From Typhlomys cinereus (taxonomy: Eukaryota; Chordata; Mammalia; Rodentia; Platacanthomyidae): a stretch of DNA of 64,000 nucleotides. Below the pieces are notes generated by a model that had not been told where the DNA came from, searched no databases, and worked only from the letters and a program-made list of their open reading frames with translations. Made by a program: the position numbers and the translations under genes. Numbering within the stretch: position 1 is the stretch's first letter; every line of letters starts with the position of its first letter. The DNA lies in contig JALPQD010000359.1 in NCBI GenBank assembly GCA_023101885.1, forward strand, positions 1,488,001-1,552,000. Reading direction: 5' to 3'. Positions 1-11,600 of this stretch are shown here, one piece after another.

Positions 1-31
1 TTTATTTATTTATTTATTTATTTATTTATTT
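1..31. repeat. (TTTA)n microsatellite at the window edge
   Basis: Uninterrupted TTTA units run from the first base, so the repeat probably continues outside the window. It may be the A-rich tail of an antisense retroposon lying upstream, but no body is visible here. Confidence 0.9.
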
Positions 32-2734
32 GAGGGAAGGAGAGAATGGATATCATGGCATTTCTGTCATGTCATGGGAGAGGTCAGAAAACAACTTTTC
101 AAAGTAAGTTCTTTCTACCACATGGGCTTGAAATCAAGATGAAATATTTGGGAACTTCTGCCTTCTTTGCTAAAGTTATCTCACCATTCCCTAGCATAAC
201 TGGCAATAATTTTATTAGCCATATGAAAACAATTCAAAGACAGTATTGCTCTTTTAGAGGCTAGAGTTACCAGAAGAAAATAGAAAGTAGCTTTTATTCT
301 CTACTGTAATTAGATTTTCATACAAACATTAATTAATGCCAAGAAAACACAATTCATAGTATATTTGTTTCAGTATGTTTGAGTTCTGCATTGGATCTCC
401 TTCAAACTTGTAGATGTTCATTGTCAATATGCATACTGACTCTTCTCTGTGTATGAGCATAAATGTGCTCAAATGTGAGCATCCAGGTGTCCCTTTGTTA
501 AAGAATACCAATTCTCACAGAGGTTAATGTCTTCTGGACCTCATTTATGCATTTTACAGTGTATTTATGCATTTTTTAGCCAGATGAATGTGTGTACCAT
601 TTGAGAACCCAAATACTCAGTCACAAATACCATCCTAGAGAAGTTCTGTTATAATTAATCAAAGTCAGACTGGAAAGAAGAAGCAATATAGAGTTTGGTA
701 CTTTGCAGTTTTACATAGTTGCAGTGTTAGACTCAGGAGTTTTGAACTTTGGAAAGTTTACAGGAGCTTCCCTGCCCTGAATTGTAGCTCCTATGCAGTT
801 TCCCTTGGTCACAGGATAAAGATAAAGAGTGATTATGATATGGATGAGGAAGAAGAAAGGGTCTTAGAAGATTCAAATTACATACTGACAGTCCCAGGTA
901 CAGAACTTTGGAAAATGCTCTAATACAGAATAAAATTAACTATGTTTTTTTTTATATTTTCTGTGCTCTGTCTTTGTTGGTTTGTCTCACCTCACACCTC
1001 CACAAAAGGATTCATGCTTTCCTACTGAATCAAAAATCTCTGGGAAAATGGCAGTCTGAGGTAGCAGGTTTTAAAACATTCTCCAATGACTCATATGTAT
1101 TCTAAGACATGGGAACCAAGTATTCTCAAAAAAAGCATCCAGTTCAGGTTAGGAGGCATATATTTGAAGGTGACTCATGTCTATGTGAAAAACTGGCTCA
1201 ATATACGCTTTCTCAATATACAAACTTAGTACGTACCAAGCACTTTAAGGAGAATTTGTCATGGAGATCATCCTTTTAGGTAATCTATTCATGCTGCTAG
1301 CGTTTGTTCACCATGTTTGCCCACCCTGCTGGCCAATGACTTCGTTTTTCAGTCCTATGGCTTTGGTGCCATTTTCTTGGTCCTTCTTAATACATCTTTT
1401 GTCTGCCCACTCCCTCTCACTATGGAAAAACTATTCCATCTTTCTTTTTTTTTTTAACAAAGCCCACTCACTTTTCCACACCAGGCCCTCTCTTGCTGTT
1501 GCTGAATATAGGATATTACATACTGCTTCACACAGGACAGACTCCCTTGTCCTATTCTTTCTAACTTTGCTATTTCTTGTGACACAAGAAGTGGGAAGTC
1601 ATTCGCACGGCGTGATACATGGGGTCCTGATGGACAGACATTCACATGAATTGATACATGGGGCTGTTATGGATTGACCTAACTCGATATTGTTTGGAAG
1701 TTTAATTCCTATAAAACAGTATATTGCACTGGAATATAAAAAGTACATAAAGCACTTCTTCCAAGATACTATTTAAACCAAGATCACAACTGGATTTGAT
1801 TGTGACCTTATTTTCCATGTTCATATCTTAAGACCTATGTGATATTCCTATGTATTTGTTTGTTAGTTAATGCTTGAATTCCCAAAGGGTTTTTTTTTTC
1901 TCTTAATAAAGAGAATTTCCCTGGTGCAGAGGTGTGGTAAATACCTCTGGGCAATTTTGTCACAGAGAATTAAAAAGATAAGTATAAGTAAAAGAACTTG
2001 TAAGATATGTGTATTTTCAGAGGCAAATGTAACCATGAAAGGATTGAAATTCAAATTTATTGTGAAACTGTGTTGATTGTGAATCTTCTTCGATCTTAGA
2101 AGGGAATATGAGCATTAGATATAAAAGAACAGAAATTGATAAAAATCATCAATGATATACAGATTGGAAAGATGATTTAGTGTCCTTCATAGTATTCTTG
2201 GATGCTGATCCTGACAGTAAAAAGTTAGATGTAGATTCTCTGTGTGTATTTATTTGCAAAGATAAATTTCTCAAACTAAGCTTATATCTCAAGATTCTAA
2301 ACTTGTGATCTGAGATTAGAGGGATAAACGAGTCCTCCTTAAACCTCTTTAACTTTGTGAAGTTGCTGAACAAAAGAAAGCCAATATCCTGCTGTGTGTG
2401 AAGACAGAGACTCTGCTATAAATTAGAACATATGGAGCTTGTATTTTTACTTTTACTTTCAAGTCTGTCGTTTTTATTAGTGTTCTTAGGACCTTTCTCT
2501 GAAGCCAGACTTTGCAACTTCTGCCAAGTTTTCAAGCAACAAACTTTTTAATAAATTGAATAAAAGCCACCACAGAGAGCATTGATTTCATTGCCTTGTT
2601 AATTTTTCATTAGTATGTACAATATATGAAAAATTTATATGTGCAACCTCTGAAGGAAAAGATAATTTTCTATTTTTCTTTATTTTGCAAGACAAAACAA
2701 TTTTTATTTTTAACTATTTTTTCCTTTTTCTATT
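32..2734. other. AT-rich unique sequence, no gene seen
   Basis: No recognisable repeat body, exon pattern or RNA gene. The longest open frame (1261-1677, plus) is T-rich and low in complexity, which suits chance. Its 3' end owes its length to a degenerate 39-bp tandem duplication at 1601-1678. Confidence 0.5.
1601..1678. repeat. Degenerate 39-bp tandem duplication, two units
   Basis: Unit 1 is 1601-1639 and unit 2 is 1640-1678. Both hold GATACATGGGG at the same offset and end in a related GGA...GAC motif. About three quarters of positions match by eye. Confidence 0.65.
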
Positions 2735-3415
2735 ATTCTTTTTTATTTTTTCCTTGTTTTAAAAGCACAATAAATAATTATCTCTAACTCTTTCCCCTCT
2801 TCTATTTTCCCTCCTTCCCTCCCTCTCTTGTCCTTTCTCTTTCTCCATCTTTTCCCTTCATCTATCTATCCTACTCCCTCATTTTCTCCTCTCTGTCTGC
2901 TTCTATGGGTCTTGATGTTTCCTCTGGATCATCTACTCTAGTGAGGGTTCTGGCCTCTGTGGCAGACCAAGTAGACCTTCCTTGAGCAGATCCAATGTTA
3001 GGGGCACTTCTCTTTACCTGTCTGTTTCTAATCCCTAAGATTCAGTCCTTGAAATTGTTTCTCTTGAGATCCTCACTAGTCTACGGATGCATGTTGATTT
3101 TCAGTCTTTGTGCAGGTCTAGTAAGGACAAGTCTCTTTGCAGTGATTTGCTGTCTGTAGATGCCCTTCCTTGAGTGTAGTCTTGTCCAATTGTAGAACTC
3201 TTCATCTTATAATCTTACTATCCCCTCTTCCATAAAGTTCCCTGAGACTTCAGCTGAGGAGAGATTTGGCTGGTGTCATTCCAGATGAACAATGGAAGGC
3301 TGTGGATACTCTGCATTCTGACTGGCAGTTGTTATCTATTTCATTGTTCTCACCCTTCATTAGGTTGTGTCTTTGTGGGTATTAAGATTCTCTCCTATAC
3401 AAAGATTAAAATAAA
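2735..3415 (-). mobile_element. Old LINE-1, 3' UTR (antisense), first piece
   Basis: Read on the minus strand this is the 3' end of a LINE-1: an A-rich end near 2735-2770, a polypurine 3' UTR stretch (pyrimidine-rich on plus, about 2795-2890), then UTR sequence. Part of the UTR (about 3205-3270) matches the UTR of the younger LINE-1 at 61500-61560, including the words for TCTTAC, CCCCTCTTCCA and CCTGAG. The element continues after the SINE at 3416. Confidence 0.75.
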
Positions 3416-3690
3416 GGTCTGGAGAGATGATGGCTCAGAGATTGGACTGTCCCATGTAAAAACGCCAAGCAGAACCAGCTGTAGCCTGTACTTCCAAACA
3501 TGGTGGATGAAGCCTGGGAAATCCCAGAGCAAAATGGGAAGGAGTTAGAAGCAATCCAGGATGATTCTCAAAGTCACCCTTGGCCTTCCACAGGGATACA
3601 TGTGCCCTCTGATCACACACATGCACACACACACACACACACACACACTAAATGAATGACTAAATGAAAACACAAATAAAAAATATTTTG
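3416..3690 (+). mobile_element. B2-superfamily tRNA-headed SINE inserted in the old LINE-1
   Basis: It starts with GGTCTGGAGAGATGATGGCT, the tRNA-like 5' head that carries the RNA polymerase III A box. The family body follows (CCCATGTAAAAA, AGCCTGGGAAATCCCAGAG), then a CA repeat at 3618-3648 and an A-rich tail. Target duplications are not clear. It splits the LINE-1 3' UTR, so it is younger than that element. Confidence 0.85.
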
Positions 3691-5719
3691 TAAAAAGTCC
3701 TTTATATAATAAAAGATAGGTAAGAAAAGGAATAGGACATAATAGAGAGTGTGGTTAGCCTCCAGGTAAATAATTATCCATTACTAACCCCTGACCCCAA
3801 GACCCCCTTCCATGACAGAGAATACAGGACCAACACTGTAAACCAATCTAAACATCAGTGGACGGGGAGTATACTGACCGTGTAAAGAATTAGATGTCTC
3901 AATACTTATGAGTTATTATTAACAGTAGACTTATTTATCTATTTAACTGTGTTCCTTTGTCTCTACTCCCTTGGGGTCTTCTTTCCTCTACCCCCTTAGT
4001 TATGATCATTTGAGGTTACAATGGATATTATAGCGATATCCCCTTGAGTATGTCATGATGACTTAATATTAGGTTCCCTAGGAATTAGGAAAAGTATGCA
4101 ATGTCTGTCTTTCTCTGCCTGGAATACTTCACTTGTTACATTTTCTTCCAACTCCACGCTTTTACCTGAAAATTTCATTAATTCATTTTTTATAGCTAAG
4201 TAGTACTTCATTATGTATATGTATCATATTTTCATGATATACACATGTCAACTGATTCCATGACTTTGCTATTGTGAATAGAGCTACATTGAACATGTAT
4301 GTCTCTGTAGTAAGATGAAAGATTTTTGGGGAATATTCTCAGTAGTGGTATTGCTAGGTCATATGGCTTTTAGATTTTTAACTTTTTTAGAAATCACAAT
4401 ACTAATATCAAGAGAGGTAGTAAAAGTCTGCATTGCCATCAGCAATGTTTCTTTCTCCCCACATCCTCTACAGCATTTGTTGTTGTGTGTGTTTTGGATT
4501 TTAGCTATTCTAACAGGGGGATGAGATAATATCTCAGGGTGATTTTGATTTGCATTTCCCTAATAGCTAGGGAAGTGGAATATTTTTAAGGTATTTGTTG
4601 GACATTTCAATTTTGTTCTGGGAAAATTTTCTTTTAAATTACATGGTCCGTTTCTTTATCCTTTCGGTATTTAATTTTTCGAGTTCTCTGTATATTAATC
4701 CTTTATCAAATATATAGTTAATGCAGATTTTCTCCCACTTTGTGTGCTTTCTTTTTACTTTGTTAATATTTTTAGTGAAACAGAAGCTCTTTAATTTCAT
4801 GAGATCCCACTTGTTGAGTGAATTGCTATTGTGAATAGAGCTACATTGAACATGGATGTCTCTGTACTAAGATGAAAGATTTTTGGGGAATATTCTCAGT
4901 AGTGGTATTGCTAGGTCATATGGCTTTTAGATTTTTAACTTAGAAAATGTTCTAATTCTCAGTAGTGGTATTGCTAGGTCATATGGCTTTTAGATTTTTA
5001 ACTTAGAAAATGTTGGCCTAGGCCAGTCAGTTTGAGGTAATTCCCTACATTTCTTCTAGGAATTTTTTCTTCTAAGGTTTTTTATAGTTACTTGTTTAAT
5101 ATTATGGTCTTGATCTATTTGTGCATGGAGACAAGCAAAGGCCCAATTTCAATCTTATACATGAAGATAACCCATTTTGCCAGCAACATTTTTTGAAGAT
5201 GCTGTCCTTTTTCCATTATTTTTGAGCGCCTATGTCAAAAATCAGATGGTTGTAGGTATATGAGCTTATGTCTGGGTCTTCAATCCTTCTCTATTGGTCT
5301 ATGTGTCTATTTTAGAGCCAATAACATGCTGTCTTTATTACTACAGATTTGTAGTACCAATTAAAGTCTGGTATGATGATACCTCCAGCACAATTTTTAT
5401 TACTCAGGATTATTTTTTCTATCCTTGGCTGTTTGTGCTTTCATATGAATTTTGAGATACTTTTTGAAATTTCTGTAAAAAATTGCCTTGGAATCTTGAT
5501 TGAGATTGCACTGAATCTGTATATTGCTTTTGATTGAATGGTAATTTTTATATGTTAATTCTACCATGGGAGGTCTTTCAACCTTCTGGTGTCATCTGAA
5601 ATTTCTTTCTTTAAGGTTTTAAAGTTTTCATCATATAGGTCTCTCACATCTTGGTTAGATTTATACAGAGTATTTCATTTTTTTAGGAGTTATGGTAAAT
5701 GGAATTTTTTTTTCTCTTA
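3691..5719 (-). pseudogene. Old LINE-1, 3' UTR remainder and ORF2 3' part, decayed
   Basis: Antisense LINE-1. The end of ORF2 lies near 4120-4150 and ORF2 coding sequence then runs backwards to 5719. It aligns by eye with the intact ORF2 at 62160-63099, for example around the CATATGGC, CATCCTC and GATCCCA...TTGTTGAGTG words. ORF2 encodes the endonuclease and reverse transcriptase that moves LINE-1 and SINE RNAs. No long open frame survives, because stops and frameshifts are spread throughout. A block at 4266-4385 recurs at 4823-4950 and in part at 4955-5013, replacing some normal ORF2 sequence. The element is interrupted at 5720. Confidence 0.8.
4266..5013. repeat. Segment duplicated inside the old LINE-1
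   Basis: The roughly 120-bp block at 4266-4385 reappears almost unchanged at 4823-4950. A shorter third copy of its end sits at 4955-5013. Each copy carries TTCTCAGTAGTGGTATTGCT. At the second site the LINE-1 jumps from TTGTTGAGTG directly into the extra copy and resumes at TGTTGGCCTAG. Confidence 0.9.
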
Positions 5720-6420
5720 GGAACTTCTCACTTTTTCATACTTGTTGCATAATCTACCCTTGAATGTGCTATTACAACAAGACTCCAGTTTAACAGCTTT
5801 TTGTCTCTGGCCAGGGGGTGACATACAGTGCCCAGCAGAATGGAGTGAAGGGAATTGCAGGAGCAGCAAAACTGCAAAAGAAAATCAACAAACCACAATC
5901 CAGAACTTCAGAGACTCTATATCAATCACATAGAACTAGGACAGCCTAATCTCTCCCCATCCTGGAGCTCAGGGACATTTGCAGAAGAGGGGGCAGTAAG
6001 ATTGTAAGAGCAAAAGGATGGGAGGAGCAACGATTTGCAAGATTCTCAACAATAGTTGGGGCCAAAGCAATCATAATGGGACTTTGCATGCCCTGCGCAA
6101 TGTCCAGCGCACTGTTGCCCTCATAAAGTCTAGCATCTGTTAAGGGCACCGAGACCCCTGGAGGCAAGGGATTGACAGCCATAGTAGTGATCTTATGCTT
6201 AAGGGGAACAAGAGAAAGGGCTTATGGAAATGCCACTGGGTCCTTATATGTCATCGGAGAGGAGGACCCAGTGGAGAGTTAGGCGTACACAATAAAGGAC
6301 TCTCTGGGAATTGGGGGGGAGGCACTGGGGGAAGGGGAGGGGAGGAGGGGGGAGGGAGGGAACTGGTAAAAAATTTTAAAATGTATAATTAAATTTTTAA
6401 TAAAAAAAGTTAAAAAAAAA
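5720..6420 (+). mobile_element. 5'-truncated LINE-1 3' UTR nested in the old LINE-1
   Basis: This is a sense-orientation LINE-1 3' UTR. Read forward it matches the reverse complement of 61500-61760: TCTCTGGCCAGGGGGTGACA, the GCAGGAGCAGCAAAACTGCA region, and GGGGGCAGTAAGATTGTAAG. A long G-rich tract follows (6307-6361), then an A-rich tail to 6420. The left boundary is estimated. It is inserted head-to-tail against the host LINE-1, which resumes at 6421. Confidence 0.8.
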
Positions 6421-7083
6421 AGAAAACCACTGATTTTTTGAACATTAAATTTTGTAACTTGACACTCTACTGAACTTATATATTAGTTTCAGGAGTTTCC
6501 TGGTGGAGTTTTTGGGGTCTTTCAGGTACAGGATCATGTCATCTGCAAATTGGTATAACTTGACTTCTTTTCCTATTCTTATCCCTTTTATCTCTCTCTT
6601 ATACTGTATTTGAAGTACAATATTAAACAGAAGCGGTAAGAGTAGACAGCCTTGCCTAGTTCCTGATCAAATGGATATGTTTCAAGTTTTTCACCATTTA
6701 GAATGATCCTTGTTATAGCTTGTTGTATATGGCATCTGTGTTGTCTCCAAGACATAAAGGAATGTTGGATCTTGTCTAAATCTTTTTCTGCATCTTTCAA
6801 GATTAAGCATGAGTTTTTGGTCCTTAGATTGTTCATATGATGGGTTACATTTATTGATTTGCATAGTTTGAACCAACCTTGTGTGCCTCAAATAAATCAT
6901 AGTGTATGATCATAGTTAAATTATAGTGTATGATCATAGTGTATCTTTTTATGTTCTTAAATCTGATTTGCTAAAATTTTGTTGAGGATCTTTGCATCTG
7001 TGTTGGTCAATGAGATAAGCCTTTCTTTTTCTTTCTTTTTATTGTGTCTTTATTTGGTTTTGGGATCAGTGTAATGTGGCATG
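6421..7083 (-). pseudogene. Old LINE-1 ORF2, reverse-transcriptase part, decayed
   Basis: Continuation of the antisense LINE-1. On the minus strand it spells pieces of the ORF2 reverse transcriptase: FADDMILY at about 6525-6550 (the catalytic FADD box) and IILNGEKLETYP at about 6670-6710. Two overlapping open pieces in different frames show at least one frameshift. The element stops near 7083, so it is 5'-truncated inside the RT domain. Confidence 0.8.
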
Positions 7084-7204
7084 GATACTTTAGAACAACA
7101 GCTTTAATCAAATTAACTTGCATTCTCTCTGATTATTTACAGCAAAATTGAGCAATTGAAATCTTCCGACATTTGGGACAGTGACATGGCCATTCATGGT
7201 CAAA

Positions 7205-7545
7205 TGCAAGAAGCAATACAGTTAATTTTTATTACCAATTTGACTAGATTGATAAAAAAAATCTCATACATTAGCACAAAACACTTCTGGATATGTCTGT
7301 GATGAGTTTTCTAGAGACACTTCGTGGAGTTTCTGATAGTTGCTTAATCCTTTGTTATATTTGTAATGTTATAAGACATTGGGTGGTAGGAATAAGCCTA
7401 CTTATAGTTAATAAATCACTGAATATCAAGATAGCCTCCACCTTGTTCAACTAATCATCAATGGAACCATTTGAAAGCAGGAGCCAAAATAAATCTTGTT
7501 CTTTAGGTGTTTCTGCCAGGTAATTGGTGACAGTAACACAAGGAA
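7205..7545 (+). mobile_element. Old solo LTR, MaLR/ERVL-like
   Basis: The 5' part has the words typical of mammalian ERVL-MaLR LTRs (AATTTGACTAGATTGATAA, then CACTTCTGG.TATGTCTGTGA). The 3' part has the LTR end pattern GAGCCAAAATAAATC...TTTCTGCCAGGTAATTGGTGACAG, including the AATAAA signal. No internal region follows. The boundaries are soft because the copy is diverged. Confidence 0.6.
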
Positions 7546-8412
7546 CCAATAAACAGTCCTCACCTTCATTACAAACTTGGCACATTTCATTTCTGTGGGA
7601 ATCTTTTGGGTTTGTATCCATCTACTTGCACTGTTTTTCCACCTCCTTCTAAATTCCAATTGGTCACACTGTTCATCAAATTGATCATAAGGAAGGAGCT
7701 AATAAGATGAGCTCCTGCGTATTAATATCTGATAAGACTGAATACTTTATTATACATTGATTCTTTTTAATGTTAGTCTTTAATTCCGAATGATTTAAGT
7801 ACCTTTGTTTTAAAAAAAGGCTACAGGAAGTTATAGGAGCCAGTCTCATAAGAGCTGATTGTTAAGTGTTTTGAAATGCTTAATGCTTTGTTATATTTGT
7901 AATGTTATAAGACATGGAGTGGTTATTATTAAATTATTATTAAATATATTATTAAATATAAAATTATACAGACATTATCCATATGGAAGACAAAGTTAAA
8001 CTAAAAGTTCACATAATCTAATTATCTTACTATGGGTTTATACTATCAGTTCTTTTGTAGATGTTTACATCCTATCTTTGTGGTGTCTAATGATTCACCA
8101 TGCTTTAATTCCATGCAAACAACATCATGTTTTTTTACTTGAAAATTGGACATTGCTAGATATATTTGCATCTTGAGAATGAGCCATTGTAATACATAAG
8201 AATTAGCTTTATTATTTTTCTAGTAAAATTACAATTAAGAAAGTGCTGAGGCTTGGAATGAATATTAATTCAACTTAAGGTAAGAGTGGGGTGCATCCCT
8301 TAGAATAAGAGTTACTGCCAGACTGAAGCGGGAGAAACATACAAATGAAATGTTAGGCTACAGAACGTTGACTGTCTTTCAAAAAAGAAAGTTTTTAACC
8401 TGTGTATAGCTG
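7546..8412. other. AT-rich unique sequence with a displaced 39-bp copy
   Basis: No gene or named repeat. A 39-bp segment at 7877-7915 matches 7341-7379, inside the preceding LTR, with one mismatch. A run of ATTATTAAAT units lies at about 7925-7965. Confidence 0.5.
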
Positions 8413-8434
8413 CATGTGTGTGTGCACGCACGTG

Positions 8435-8466
<32 letters not shown>

Positions 8467-8697
8467 CATCAGAGGGCACTGTGTGTGCTATGGAGGCCAT
8501 GGGTAACTTCAGGAATCATCCTGGATTTCTCTCCCTTCTTATTGCTTCACTCTGGTATTACCTAGACTCCACCTTTCCGGTCAGCAGTGCAGATCACTGC
8601 ATTTCTGCCTGATGATTTTACATGGTATCCAAAATCTGAACTCAGATTCTTCTGCTTGTAAGTTGAAGGCTTAATCCCTGAGCCATCTTTCCAGGCC
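8413..8697 (-). mobile_element. B2-superfamily tRNA-headed SINE
   Basis: Antisense copy. The GT repeat (CA on the element strand) is at 8415-8466, the body at 8467-8640, and the head reads CCTGAGCCATCTTTCCAGGCC at its upper end. It is diverged from the family in many places, hence old. Confidence 0.85.
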
Positions 8698-11600
8698 TTA
8701 GAAATTTGTTTTTTTTTTAAGAAATAAAAATGAAGATTAAATTATCTACATTGTGTGATAACACAAAATAAAAGTAGATATTTCTCAGTATGTGAAAACT
8801 ATTTTCTAATTTAATGTAAAGATCTTTCACACCAATCTGACACGGAATTTTTTCATTTCATTTCATTCATTTCTTAGAGTATGAGAAAATTAGCTTTAAA
8901 AGTAGAAATTGGCTATCCATCAATTGCCACTTTTTTCTGGTATGTAAAGTAACCTAAGCCACAGTTCCATGCATCCAGCCATCAATTCTAGGTATGTCTG
9001 TGGAGGTGTTGATGTTGGATAAGATTATCAGGTACATGAGTTAGCTGAGTGAAACAGATTTCTATGGTCCATTCCCAATCAGTTGAAATCCTTACTACAA
9101 AAAGAATGACCTTTCTGAAGAAGAGGAGTCCACAGACATATATGTGGATGTACATGAAGTCTTTCAGTGTGTGTCCGAACACACAGTCATTTTATTCTGC
9201 TTCTCTTTGGAAAAATCATAATACAGCTGCAAGTACAAGAATTTTGGTTATAAGTCAACAAAAACATTGTGTACAAATGAGTTATATAAAATATAGCCTT
9301 TTGGATTTCATTTTTTTGGAACAGAATGCTACAAATTCTGTATTTGTCATATATTTATGGATGGATTTATTTTCACTACCTATATTTAGGGCAAAATGAG
9401 ATAGCATTTCCATGAATTCTTTTAGGATTTTTATTCAGTGTAGCATTTGTTAAGTGTTTACCGTTGCCTAATTTTCACATTTCTGTATTTTCATTATATG
9501 TATTAAACATAGAGAAAGGAAATAATTTTGTTATCTTCAGCTGAAAGACAGATCTTTATATTCTAAATATGAATATCTTTTAATGAAATTCTACAAAGTT
9601 TATTAATTATGGTTTAGCAATTATAACATTTCACTAAAAAGGCTAGTGAAACATTTGTACTGTAAAAGCAAATTTCATGTATGAAACTGTAGGTTTTCAG
9701 GTTCAAAGCCTCTGGAAGCATTTGAACATTGAAATCTACATGGTTTTTTATCTCTTGAAGGAAGATATAGTTTGCAAGGTAAAGGCTTTAACCCCTGAGC
9801 CATCTCCCCAGCTCGGAAGATATCGTTTGAGTGGATTCCACAGTTGTTTGAAGTATGTGATTTCATTATGTTCCAACATTTCAAATTCAAGATTTAATAA
9901 TCTCTCACCTGCCAAATCATAAAATGCACTTTCATAACAGGATGTTGTAGTTCCATTCACTTCATTGGCAGCCATGGATAATATGGCCTTAAGCCACTGA
10001 TATTGATAAAGAATGTGAAGAGATCCTGCCTGGACTTAATATGTTTTTGCTCTTTCAAAAGGCAAGAGAATATTAACTTTAATTTATTCACTTACGCACT
10101 TTTTTCTTCAACTTGCAGCATTACAGAATGTGGAAATAAAAAGAGAAGATATGCAAAATTTCAGTGAGATCTGTATGAACAGGACTTCCTTGATGTTCGG
10201 TTATTGGTTTTTTTTTTTTTTTTTTTTTTTGCATGACTTGACTTTGGGAAGAATGTGATGGAAAAGCAAAATCAATATTAAATAAAATTTGCATAAAGGC
10301 TGTTCTTCTGTATGGTGCAAGGTTTATATCTTCTCAGGTTTGTCTTTGCAAAACAGTTTAAACAGAAGTGTATGGAGTCAATGGCAGTATCAAGTTCACA
10401 AAGAGAGTGTTTTAATTCTGTAATAGCAGTAATAGAGCCTTATGTTCCAACTGAGACTTGATACTACTCATAGTCTTTAAATTGAGCTTATTTCTAATAC
10501 ACATTATTTTCACTATGTGTGAATCTAAAACTCATCCTCATATTTAGAGGCAACAAATGTATGTGTGCACATGCATATTTCATGTGTGTGTATCCATTTC
10601 CATTATTAGTATTTCCTTTTTAATACACAAAAACCTAGAATTCAGAAAAATGTGAAAAGCTGACTCCATTCCTTATTTTACATGTGAGAAATATTGTATT
10701 ACCATGAAGAAATATTAAGTCAGAATCTAAGATTTTTCAGTTCTCAACAGAAATCTTCCAAACATTGCTCTTCTTCCCAACTGTATCCCATTCATTAATA
10801 AGAAGAGTGATTTTAAATGACCATGCAATGTTTACATGAGAATTTTGGTTACATCTGTTCATTTGAGACAGAACCAAAACTTTCAACTTTATATAAGCTT
10901 CTTTTTCTATCACGTTGACTGTAATGAGTAAAAGCAATAGTATCACTTAATAAAATATGCAGATATTATAAAAATATAGTCTATAACAGAAAATAAAGTA
11001 GAAAATAATACATATATACAAGTACATATTGGTATACATTCATATGTACATACGTAATTGCTGTTAAAGAAGCCTTTGGCTGTTTTCCAGTCACTGTCAT
11101 TATATGAAAAGCAGCTGAAAGTTTGTTTGTAATAGTATTTGTCCACAGGTGAAGTTGAAAAGAATGTAATTTGAGAATAGAGGGAAACCAGGAATTACTG
11201 TGTTCAATAAAGAAACAAGAGAACAAGGGAGTCTCAGTAAAGATGGGAAATCCCATTATCACAGGGAATTTAATGTCAGCCAGTCTATAAGTTTATCCAA
11301 AAGGTATTTCCCCGTCTTAATTTCAAATTCCATTTGTGTAAGGAATACTTGATCCTAGTCATTGAGAGGAAGAAAGGGTTCTATTTCAGCTTACAGTTTC
11401 AAATTATACATAACCGTGAAGGCAGTAGAAGTCAGCAATGTTAGGAAGTGAAAAACTGGCCATACCATGTCCACAGCACTACAGAGAACAGACACACTTC
11501 ATATTTGTATTCATATTTGTTTTTGAGCATGCTATCCTCTTCATCTCATCCACCATTTTCAGAAAATAGTTTCATCTGGGTTTTCCCATTTTAATTATGC

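Noticed and set aside
1261..1677. 138-codon plus-strand open frame
   Set aside because: T-rich DNA gives a Phe/Leu/Ser-rich product with no domain, and an overlapping minus-strand frame exists. No splice or promoter context.
10209..10230. Poly-T run as the tail of a processed pseudogene
   Set aside because: No gene-like body, poly(A) signal or target duplication could be found next to it.
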